Assembly: GCA_022702485.1 (NCBI GenBank)
Contig: JAJIYY010000001.1
Span: forward strand, 4,588,001-4,652,000
DNA: 64,000 bases
Origin: Simplicillium sp. C3G150-2
Lineage: Eukaryota > Ascomycota > Sordariomycetes > Hypocreales > Cordycipitaceae
Direction: 5' to 3'
Shown here: positions 1 through 9,701 of the stretch, piece by piece
Layout: each line of letters starts with the position of its first letter
Numbering within the stretch: position 1 is the first letter of the stretch
Made by a program: the position numbers and the translations under genes
The notes under the pieces: model-generated
Database searches by the model: none
Told to the model about the DNA's origin: nothing
Seen by the model: only the letters and a program-made list of their open reading frames with translations

Positions 1-2774
1 GGCGACCCAAAGCTTCGGTACTCCAAGATCTCATCGCGACCAGAGCACAGGGCAAAAGAGCTGAGCTATGTAAACGTTCCCCAGCAATGCGCCCATCCCT
101 TCGCTTCGCCATTGGCTTGTTTTGTTAGCACCTTCGGCTGCTCACATGCCCTCGGCGATTCGTGACGGCGCAAAGCAGATTTACTTTTTTCCAGTCGTCA
201 CCACTTCTCCACGCCAACCCTTCCAGTTATCGACTCTGGCCGACAGCTTGCGACGCCTTCTTTCCCCTCCAAGCCACAATGCTGCCCCCGTTCTACGGAG
301 CGGCCTACAGCCAATCAATGGAACTTTGCGCTGCTTGTGGGACATGTGCCCTCATGTCGCGTTGGGCGCATCAGCTTGCCAAAGCAGGTCGAGTCACGCA
401 AAAAGAGATCCGCATTGGCGCACACCCGGCCTGTCGCACGGATTGTGTGCCGTGCTTTTGGTGAGAAGGAGTTGATTGCAGTGCCTTGTCCGACTCACAT
501 GCAGAAATCTGGTGCCAATCCATCAGGATGGAGATGCTTACAGCGATGTATGCAAGTCCAGCATTTAGCTGCTGTAATTGTACATTAGCCCCCTCCACTG
601 CCGGTGGCTGGTATGCAGGATCTATTAGCTGGGCTTAGGTAATAGGAACTGGACTGATGTGTTGCTGGTGTTGAGGAATATCTGCCTCGCGGACGATAGG
701 CATCCAGCCTTGCTACTGGCTCGAGGGCACATCTTCTCTCCACTTCGGGTCAGTAACCGCGTAGGCACAATTCTATGTATGACCTTGCCGATGCGATACT
801 TGATCGAGTTGTACCTCGCCAAATTTTCCAATTATAGAAAGGGCATCGGGGTGCCCAGAAAGTTTAATGGCATGTTGTCGTCGAATGTCCAATTGGTTGC
901 TGGGGTGTTGTTTTCCAACAATATTCAGCAGCTCGCTCGTTGGGATTATATTCGTTGCCATCATTGTCAGCCAAACCCGTCTCACTTTCATTTCAACATC
1001 GTTGAGAGCGCCTCAAGCACGTTGATGCCACAGGGAATGCTTCAAGGTGAGGGACAGAGCACTCACCGACAACATCACAAAATTAGCACTAGCATAAGAC
1101 AAAGAGGATTTAAATTACAGTGTTCCTGTCTTGACCCATGTGTGAAATCAACTGAGGAGGTGGGCGGACTGAATATCCAGCTCCAACCTGTTGGCGATGC
1201 AGGGTAGCCACCCGAGACGAATATGACGAGGTGACGGATCAAACACTGCCAACAAGCCTGACAAGTCATCTCGCGACAGAGAATTCAGACGGCCTAGGGT
1301 TGTATCAACCAAGGACATCAAACATGACAGTGGTGTATAATTAATTTTTTTTTCCTTGTCTGCAAAACACATGGCTCCAGGTTTGGCTCGTAGCTGGAAG
1401 CCTGTTTACTGTTGTGACGCTTTCAAAACGGACATCAAACCAACTGAAACCCAACACTACCAAACTTCAAATTGCCCCAAGCTCGCCATTTCAACAAACA
1501 GGCACATGGTTCCAAACGTGCTAATGACAGTTACTGGAACGAATATGTTTCTCATCCTCCTGTATCATTAAAAGCACTTCAGACTCAACAGGACCCTAGT
1601 GGTATTTTTTTTTTGTTTTCGTTTAGGCTGGCCTCATTCAGCTCGTCGCCGTCAGCGTCAGCAGTTGATGTTTCTTACTGGGCTGTGGAATCAGTTTGTG
1701 TTGGGTTTTGCCTGAGGTTTCTGAGCCTGGATGAAACCTCAGTGGTGGCAGTGGCCCGACGGCATGACCGCGTTTTACAATTTTGTCAAATTTCTTCACC
1801 GTTTGCTTGCTGTGATCAACATCGTTGTTTATGTTTTGACGGATGCAGTTTTTGGAGCTTTGAAGCCAAATTTAACACAGCAAGATTAGTTGATGGTGTG
1901 TGGTTGGATTTGCCCAATATGACGAAATTTGATGCGACACACGGAGCGCTAGCTGAAATTAAGTCGGACATTGCCGTACTAAGAATTGAGATCATCATAG
2001 CACAAGCCCCAAGACATCCAAACTGGTCACCGCAGCCCACCAAACCTAGGGCAATCGTTTCCAAGCAAGACGCTGAACTAGCGGATGGCTGTAAGCCACT
2101 GTAACTACTGTACCTACTATGTAGAATCAGGCAATTGGTTCCCGTCGCTAGCGATGAGCATCCCCGAGGAAAGGCCAACTCACCGCCGGTCATGTAGCAA
2201 ATGTTGCGACTCACGGCCGTCAATTATTGATTGTTGCAGGCCGCTATAGCACATATGCTCTCATTTGGGTATTGCTTACCTAGTATTGTTACATTTACGC
2301 TGTAGCCTGTTGGGTTGCTGCAGCATCATGGTGCGGCTCACAATTGGGTGCGCTGACCAAGAAGAACAAAACCCCATGAATAAATCAAATGGCTGTAATA
2401 AGACTGGTGGTTAAAGTAATCAACACACATAAACGAGTAATTACAAATGACCGAACGGCCACAAAATCAACAACAATAGGGCTACCCAGGAATGGAAATC
2501 CGTCTCACGGACCTCTTTGAGCTTATCTCAGTGTGATTGCAGCGTCGTGAGCAACACCGCACGGAGCGCACAAGACAGAAGCATTTGTTTTTCAACCAGT
2601 CAGGTTCCAGCACGGTAAAAACACAGCCCGCGGTGTTTCGGTACGGCATGAGCGATCTCTGGTTCCGCCTCGTGTTTCGTCTCTTTAAATAGACACCTCT
2701 GTAATATCCCACACCACTTTGCCACGAGGCAAAAGAGGTCATGGCCTTGCACTAGTGAGTTTCAACGGCCGCAA

Positions 2775-2806
2775 ATCCCTGCTCTGTACGGAGTACCGTC
2801 AGGGAT
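2775..2806. repeat. short inverted repeat around GTACGGAGTAC
   Basis: ATCCCTG (2775-2781) and CAGGGAT (2800-2806) form a perfect 7-bp inverted repeat. The loop contains GTACGGAGTAC (2786-2796). The same 11-mer occurs again at 42745-42755 in the other large intergenic gap. Function is unknown. Confidence 0.5.
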
Positions 2807-3149
2807 GGTTACATCCTTTGGATCCTTTGGCTCAGCTCGAGGCACGAGAAAGAGCGGTAGGTAGCCAAAAAATCGTCGGATGATGACCCTTTGGCCCTCC
2901 TCGGCGCGTTCCTACTGGCCCTGATGGGCTCATATGGATCACTGTGGATGGGTTCATGCTGACAGTAGATGTGGTGTGCATCCACGCTACAGCGCACCAT
3001 TGGGAAGGAATGGCAATAACAATAGACTACGATGCAGGAATTGGTGTATTACATTGCCCTGCTGCCTGGATTGGCTGACTTGCCAGGTACATTTTGTCTC
3101 GGCCCTTGGTTCCTTTGAATCCTTTTGGTCTCGTGGGCCGTGACTCTGC

Positions 3150-3310
3150 AGCTTGCAGCTTGCAGCACGCTGCCGGCCCTCATGAATAATTCATCGGCGG
3201 TGCAATGCAGCGATTACAGCGCGGTACAGCGCAGCGCAATGCAGCGTCGCGCAGCCGCTACTGCACTGTGCGCACCCACCGGCCACAGCGCATTACAGCA
3301 CCTAATTTAC
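3150..3310. repeat. cluster of GCAGC / ACAGCGC words
   Basis: About 160 bases contain many near-copies of GCAGC, ACAGCGC and GCAATGCAGC at irregular spacing, including a direct repeat GCAGCTT-GCAGCTT. The cluster is not a clean tandem array. It could be a degenerate repeat or a cluster of protein-binding sites. Confidence 0.4.
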
Positions 3311-4588
3311 TTGGACGATGCGCCTCCATTTGCTCCCCGTAGGATTCAAAAACACAACTGATCAAAAATTGATTATTTACGGGCCATGTCTGTGATCAAT
3401 CCATGGATGCCCTGGATAGCCATGTTTTATTAATTCATTTTTCCTGCATTTCTTCCATGCCTTGTTCTAGAATGAATGGTCAATTGGAGCCGCACGCTCG
3501 CCAAGTGCCGACTTTGCTCGCAGTGCCTTGAGACACACAATTTTGTCAGCTGCGCGCCAACTGCCCAGTGGCCCAACCTTTGGAACTCATTCTTCAGTCC
3601 CCAGTCCAACCGCAACAGCAACCGAAACGAATCATCACCACCGTTGCTCTTTGGTTTCCGGCAGCTGATGCAAATCCCGCCCAAACTAAACGCCTCCCTC
3701 CCCTGCCTGTCCCCCCCGTTCTCCTTCGCTTCTGTCTCTTATGCAACAGGCATCGTGTCGGCCCCAACTACCACTTACTATTGCAATACACACCCTGCAT
3801 CCTGCCCATATTCCCCCACTCCGCTGAACTGACCGACGAAACGTCCCATCACATCATCCACACCCCATGGCAATCCTACGAATCGGTACACCACAATCCC
3901 AAAAAAGTGCTCGAGCACTTGTGCAGATCAGATGCCAAGTGTGGGCTCACAACGTGGCAATTGACAACCATCTCGCCTGGACTCTGCGCTGAACGGGTCG
4001 CTGTCGGCCCAATTGAGGACCCTCTTCAACCGCCGTGAGAGGCTCAATGGTAATATGTCCGCTGCACAATTACGATGCTTACTAGAAGCTGCCTGCCTTT
4101 CGGTGAGTCGAGGTCTGGGTCAGACTCAGCTCTTTTGTCTTTCGATCGCCATAATAACTTAAGCAAGCCTGCATGCCACATATTGCAAATGGGCAGAAAA
4201 CAGGGAAACACACACTTTCTTTTTTTTTCTCCTCTCGCTCATCCCCTCGTCACCCAAAACAGGCGTTTTCGTCTGGTCAAGTCTTGCAACAGTCAACTCG
4301 ACTAAACGCGACTCTGTTTCGAGCCTCAGCTGGTGCACAAAACTAGGACTAGCACAGCCACCTGGGACGATCATACCAGTTTGTTATGCTTAAGAGCCCC
4401 ATCTGTCATACACTACACCAGACACCGGCCATCCCGGTCTGTTACAGGTCTACGATCTCAGTCCGACCAGGGGGGTGTCTCCTTGATGCATGCAAGGTAC
4501 CCAAAGGAACAGACCACCACACTCCCACTCCCATCCTAAACACGCTTTGCGTTTCTCCATTCAGGCGATCCGTGGGGATTAATATATG

Positions 4589-5344
4589 AGCCTGCCCGAT
4601 CCTGTCTGCAGATTGCCTCTTTTTCCCTTTCCTCTTCCTTATTCCGAACCATTTATTTGCTTTTCCATTTTAGAAGCGTTTGCTGCTCGAGTCTCGACTT
4701 TGTCAGACCGACTTCTGGATTTGCGTTGATTCTTCCGCTGTCCTTGCCTCTCTTTAAAACCAATTTTCCTTTTCTGGTCTCCAATCTCTGTCTATTTCAA
4801 CAACTATCTTTTTAATCTTTATCGACTCTCATTCATTCGATCATTCGATTATCTGGCTCCACAGCTACTTCATCGACTTTCATTTCGACTCAATCCGCTC
4901 TGAACATCCAACTGGCTTGGCTGCAGACACCCATTTGCACAAAATCTCATCCTCCGACACGATCACTGTTTTTTCTTTTTCTTTTTCTTTTTGGCATCCC
5001 TCTGCATCTGATACCCTGAGTTTAATTTTTTGATATTTTCTTCTGCTTTGAGCTACGAGATTTGGTCAATTCGTTTGGCATAGCACCGCATTCGTTTCGA
5101 TTTGGGAAAAAAGGGAAACAAAGCATATAGACGGAACATACCGCACGGCAATTTACGTTTCACGGACATTCGCATCGTACCTGGCCAGGATTGCCACCTT
5201 TTGGTTACACAGAAATCATTTTTCTCTTTTCATTACGCATCTCGGTAAACATCTGTTTACCAGTTACCCCTTCTGACACTCGAAAACACCTCACAATCCT
5301 CAAACCAACCTCAGACCTACTCAACAACCATTGAGAGAAGAATT
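4589..5344 (+). promoter_or_regulatory. long AUG-free, pyrimidine-rich 5' leader of the Myb-like gene
   Basis: The 756 bases before the start codon at 5345 contain no ATG in any of the three forward frames, where random sequence would give roughly a dozen. The region is rich in C and T, with long CT runs such as 4970-4993. A TATA-like AATATAT word lies at about 4581-4587. This is what a long transcribed leader under selection against upstream start codons looks like. An ATG at 4586 would open a 47-codon upstream frame ending at 4729, but only if transcription starts before it. The extent of the transcript is inferred. Confidence 0.55.
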
Positions 5345-6274
5345 ATGTCTCGAACCCAGACAATGTCGCTCCCAAGCACCGAGATTCTTAGCTCTGGCAG
5401 CAGAGTGAAGAAAGCTACCGTCGCAGGAGGCGGTGGTCGAGCATGGCGAGAAGATGAGGTATGCCACACTCTTGAAACAAAACACGCCGCATAACTGACA
5501 GCTTGGCCATAGGAAGCTTATCTTCTTCGAACCCGCATGCAGAAGATGCCTTACAAGCACATCGCTGCTCACTTGAACAAGACTGAACTTGCTTGCCGCC
5601 TGCATTACCACCAGCTCTCACATGGAAGCAACCGCCGCAAGCGTGGATCTTCCTCTCCCCCTGGCTCTGAGCACTCTCCCGTCATGATGGCTTCGGCACC
5701 CAGCCCTGCCCCAGGCCGCATCTCCCGTTCGATCTCACCCGCTCGACCCTACGAGAACGCCTATGCCGCCACTACTCCTCCTCACAGTGACGTCCAGCTG
5801 CCCAGCATCATGGCTCACGATGGTCGCGGCCCACCCATCCTTCCTAAACCTGTTTCCATGTTTGGTTCACGCTCCAACTCGCCTCTTGGATACCCTCCCA
5901 ATGGCCCTGAGCATCATGCCCCCTTGCCGCCCGTCTCCTTCCGTCAAGGGCCCCCTCATGCGCCTGTGACTCCCTCTCCCCGCTTGGAGACAGCAAGCAT
6001 ATCCTATCCCTCTGCATCGACTCACACTCCCAGTCATGTGGACCTCAACAGACTTCATTCCGTCTACGCTGCGCACCGCGACAGATTCTGGGACCTCATC
6101 GCGCATGAGTACGGATACAACTCGTCTCCCGCGGCCTTGGAAAAGGCCTGGAAAACTGGCCGGTGCTGCAGCCCTGCACTGGCTCCACTGGCCAGTCCCA
6201 AGGAAGACGAGAAGATGGCCCAATCCATGGCTGCTAGCCGGGACAAGACAAGAATTTCATCTATTCTGTCTTGA
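5345..6274 (+). CDS. Myb/SANT-like DNA-binding domain protein
   Basis: Two exons, 5345-5458 and 5513-6274, join in phase across a 54-nt GT-AG intron and give 291 residues. Residues about 32-70 form a single Myb/SANT-like helix bundle: an opening RAWREDEE, then aromatic and aliphatic positions, ending in a LACRLHYHQLSHG recognition-helix-like segment followed by a basic NRRKR patch. The middle is a long Pro/Ser/His-rich disordered region. A second ordered-looking block near residues 220-250 contains FWDLIA and LEKAWK and may be an interaction domain. The start follows an AUG-free leader and is the first ATG in frame. The family suggests a nuclear transcription regulator; the specific function is not recognisable. 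It is the only gene in the first 7 kb. Confidence 0.8.
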
Positions 6275-7405
6275 GCGAGCGTTGATAATCAGGGTGAGGC
6301 TTGTTGTCAAGATTACATATTGCACATAACTGTGCGGGAGCGAGATTGAACGACACAATATTTTTAATGACACGGGACAATTGTAATAATACATTTTTCT
6401 TGACGGAGTTTACGGGCTAGAAAAGATTGGGAATCTTGTTAGGACCATGAAGCGGAATGATGGAGGATGGCATGAATTCATTGGTCTTTGATTGGATATG
6501 GATAGAGTTTTTGCATTGGTTTTGACATGTGATGATTTTTTGGTTGTAAAGAGAAATGAACAGAAGCACAAGTTGAAAGGACAAACAAGAGCAAGAGACA
6601 AAAAGAATTGAGAAATGCAGGCGCAACCTAATTTATTCTTCTTGTTTCCTGATACCCGGCAGTCCATAAATTCGAAACAAATGTGAGGGTGTCAGCGCAC
6701 CGAATCAGCAGAGACCCGCGGAGGGTGGTGGGCTGGTAAACAGGTGGCTGAGTACGCAGCCGCATGTACTGTACTTGTACGGTGTGCTGAAGACAGTCGC
6801 CGAAGCCCAAGCAGTTGAATGACGTCTGGGCATCTGTCTGAGTAATTCCAAGCTTGGGATTGGACTGGACGGACAGAAAGCCGCCAGAGTGGTGGGGTTA
6901 AGATGGACTCGTGGGGGGTATATAACCACTTGCACACAGGGGCAGGCTGCTGGAGACTGCGATGGCGGAGAGTGGTTATTTCTGCGCCTTTTCAGTTCAG
7001 ATGAAGCTGTTGAAAGTGAACATAAAGTACAAAGTACAACTGTGCATTGATGTAAAACGTAGATTGCAGCTTTGATGCTGGAACATGCAGCTGAAATTGG
7101 GAAGGAACAACTGTAGTGTAACGAGCGATCTGTCTGCCTCACTCCTTCCTCGTCCGATCCGATGCGGATTGGAATTATGCGGGGCTCCGAAAGACGCACC
7201 TTCTTCAGAACTGGACTTGGCCATAAACCTCTACCTTTCATTCTCTTTGCACTTCCAGCCTGTCTATCCCATATTGTGGTATCGTCCATTTGTAATAATC
7301 GTACTCCAAACGCTTCCATACGGACCTATTGTAAGAAACAGGACGCCACCCGGCCGGATATTGAATAGCGCGGGGCATCTCACTGACCAACATTTCACTA
7401 GAATC
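6275..7405. other. intergenic, Myb-like gene to dihydroxy-acid dehydratase
   Basis: This 1.1 kb holds the 3' end of the Myb-like gene and the promoter of the dehydratase, which share the same strand. Open frames here have no recognisable protein character. I see no RNA gene. Confidence 0.5.
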
Positions 7406-9395
7406 ATGGCAACCCCAGGAGACGACCCCAAGTCATCCTCGTCCTTTATCCAATTCAAATGCTTGCCCCCCAACGGATCGCTGAACAGATGGTCATCTGT
7501 TCTGACTCGTGAGCATGACTTCCCTGGTGCCCAGGCCATGCTTTACGGCGCGGGTGTGAAAGATGAGAAAACATTGAAGCAAGCTGCTCAAGTTGGGATC
7601 TCAACTGTTTGGTGGGAAGGAAATCCATGCAAGTAAGTTAGAAGTGATTCTCAGTGCAAACGAAGCTTGTTTTTGCTTTTGCCTTCTAGTACTAATAAAG
7701 ATTTGTAGCACACACTGTATGATGATATTACTCTAGCTTCTATTCCCTCTACATTGCTAACCTACATCTAGTGATGGAATTTGGCCAGATTGTTAAGCGT
7801 TCCGTAGAAAGGGAAGGCCTTCTCGGTTGGCAGTTCAACACCATTGGTGTTTCTGATGCCATCACCATGGGTGGCGACGGTAGGAGACTATGCCAGTGCC
7901 CTTTTATTTTTCATGGTCAAGTGTATTGACTCCATTAGGAATGAGATTCTCTCTTCAATCAAGAGAAATTATTGCAGACTCTATTGAAAGCGTCACATGT
8001 GCCCAGCACCACGATGCAAATATCTCTATCCCAGGTTGTGACAAGAACATGCCAGGTGTCATCATGGCTGCGGCACGCCACAACCGCCCGTTCATTATGA
8101 TCTATGGCGGTACCATCCGCAAGGGACACTCCTCCCTCTTGGAGAAGGAGATCAATATCTCCACGTGCTACGAAGCTTCTGGAGCCTACGCTTATGGCAA
8201 GTTGCAAGCCAAGACTGACGCTGGCAAGGCTGGCCGCGAGAGCTCCGATGTTCTCTCCGACATTGAGCACCACGCTTGTCCAGGAGCAGGTGCATGTGGT
8301 GGTATGTACACTGCCAACACGATGGCCACTGCCATTGAAGCCATGGGTCTCACCCTTCCTGGTTCGTCTTCATATCCCGCCCTGTCACCTGAAAAGAGCC
8401 GTGAGTGTGAACGTGCCGGCCAAGTTATCAAGACCACTATGGAGAAGGACATCCGACCTCGAGACCTTATGTCCCGCGCTGCTTTCGAGAACGCCCTCGT
8501 TCTCACCATGATCCTTGGTGGTTCCACTAACGGCGTGCTGCACTTCCTCGCCATGGCCAACACGGCTGGCGTTGAACTCACTCTCGACGATGTTGCTCGC
8601 GCCAGTGACCGCACACCATTCCTCGCTGATCTTGCCCCTTCCGGCCAATACTACATGGAAGACCTCTACAAGGTCGGTGGCACGCCATCTGTCATCAAGA
8701 TGCTCATCGCCAAGGGACGCCTCAATGGCGACATCATGACCGTCACCGGCAAGACTCTCGCCGAGAACGTCGCTGACTGGCCTTCCCTCGATCCTGGTCA
8801 GAAGATCATCCGTCCTCTAGAAAACCCCATCAAGGACAGTGGTCATATTCGTATCTTGCGCGGTAACTTCGCTCCTGGTGGTGCCGTAGCCAAGATCACC
8901 GGCAAGGAAGGCCTTTCTTTCACTGGTAAGGCTCGGGTCTACGACTGCGAGAAGGATCTCAACGTAGCTCTGTCCAAGGGAGAGATCAAGAAAGAAGACG
9001 GCAATCTTGTCGTTATTGTGCGCTATGAGGGTCCCAAGGGCGGACCAGGCATGCCAGAACAGCTGCGTGCCTCTGCGGCCATCATGGGAGCCGGATTGAC
9101 CAACGTCGCTCTCGTCACCGATGGACGCTACAGTGGCGCTTCCCACGGCTTCATTGTTGGCCATGTGGTGCCCGAAGCTGCTGTGGGAGGACCAATTGCA
9201 CTGGTCATGAATGGCGATGAGGTAACTATCGACGCCGTTAAGAACCGCATCGACGTGGCTATTTCTGATGAGGAGATGGAGACTCGAAGACAGGCTTGGA
9301 AGGCTCCTGAGCCCAGGGTTAAGAGAGGTACGCTTGCCAAGTATGCCAAGTTGGTTGGAGATGCTAGCCACGGCGCTGTCACAGATGGATTTTAA
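7406..9395 (+). CDS. ILV3: dihydroxy-acid dehydratase (IlvD/Edd family)
   Basis: Dehydrates 2,3-dihydroxy-3-methylbutanoate or -valerate to 2-oxo acids, the third common step of valine and isoleucine synthesis, using an Fe-S cluster. Four exons (7406-7632, 7709-7716, 7772-7879, 7939-9395) total exactly 600 codons (599 residues). The second exon is only 8 nt. It is needed to rebuild the conserved NPCNTHLMEFG region. Cluster cysteines are seen in NPCN (C75), PGCDKN (C148) and ACGGMYTAN (C234), followed by GGSTNGVLH and the C-terminal TDGRYSGASHGF and GHVVPEA motifs. The start MATPGDDPK lacks the basic, amphipathic mitochondrial presequence expected of the main biosynthetic enzyme. This may therefore be a cytosolic paralogue, or the true start may be different. 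No biosynthetic gene cluster surrounds it. Confidence 0.93.
7709..7716 (+). other. ILV3: 8-nt micro-exon of the dehydratase gene
   Basis: The eight bases CACACACT lie between an AG (7707-7708) and a GT (7717-7718). The upstream intron (7633-7708) carries CTAAT at about 7692, and the downstream intron (7717-7771) carries a CTAAC-type branch site 12-15 nt before its AG. Including the eight bases keeps the frame and encodes the conserved N-T-H-L after the cluster cysteine. Skipping them shifts the frame. Confidence 0.8.
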
Positions 9396-9701
9396 GTGTC
9401 TACGGGGAAGTATTTAAGATAACAGGAGATCTAAATATGAATAACAAAGTCATATATAAAAGTGAAAATGACGAGAGTATATATGTAAAAGGGTATCGTC
9501 GTGTGTTGATCTGCTAGTCCTATATCATTTGAACGAAATCGACTTTACGGAGCAAAAATACATTGAAAAGGCGCTGGCAATGCCCTATGCGAAAAAAAGA
9601 AAAAAACGAAGTTCAAAACCATGGTGAGATAAAACAATGACAGGTAAAAACAATCTAATTCGCCCAACTATCCCTCGTAACAAATGCCCTTCATGTTCGC
9701 C
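9396..9701. other. convergent 3' region, dehydratase / MVP1
   Basis: Tail-to-tail spacer of about 306 bases, AT-rich, with A-rich runs near 9590. Nothing else is recognised. Confidence 0.5.

Larger units (their letters stand above)
1..4588. other. gene-poor upstream region
   Basis: I see no convincing gene here. Open frames on both strands are short, overlap one another, and translate to sequence without recognisable domains or plausible splice-joined continuations. The stretch holds a cluster of ACAGCGC/GCAGC-type words near 3.15-3.31 kb, an inverted repeat at 2775-2806 enclosing the 11-mer GTACGGAGTAC, and a TATA-like AT-rich word near 4580. It most likely contains the distal promoter of the Myb-like gene that starts at 5345. 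A non-coding RNA cannot be excluded. Confidence 0.5.

Noticed and set aside
1472..2104. 210-codon forward frame
   Set aside because: Composition is erratic, it overlaps an antisense frame of similar quality, and no motif or splice continuation was found.
8192..8614. Long antisense frames inside the dehydratase gene (and similar ones inside PRP8, ITC1 and the zinc-cluster factor gene)
   Set aside because: These are shadows of strong coding sequence with biased codon use and have no independent support.
7017..9395. Secondary-metabolite cluster with a self-resistance dehydratase
   Set aside because: No terpene synthase, P450, polyketide synthase or transporter is nearby; flanking genes are a Myb-like gene and a sorting nexin.
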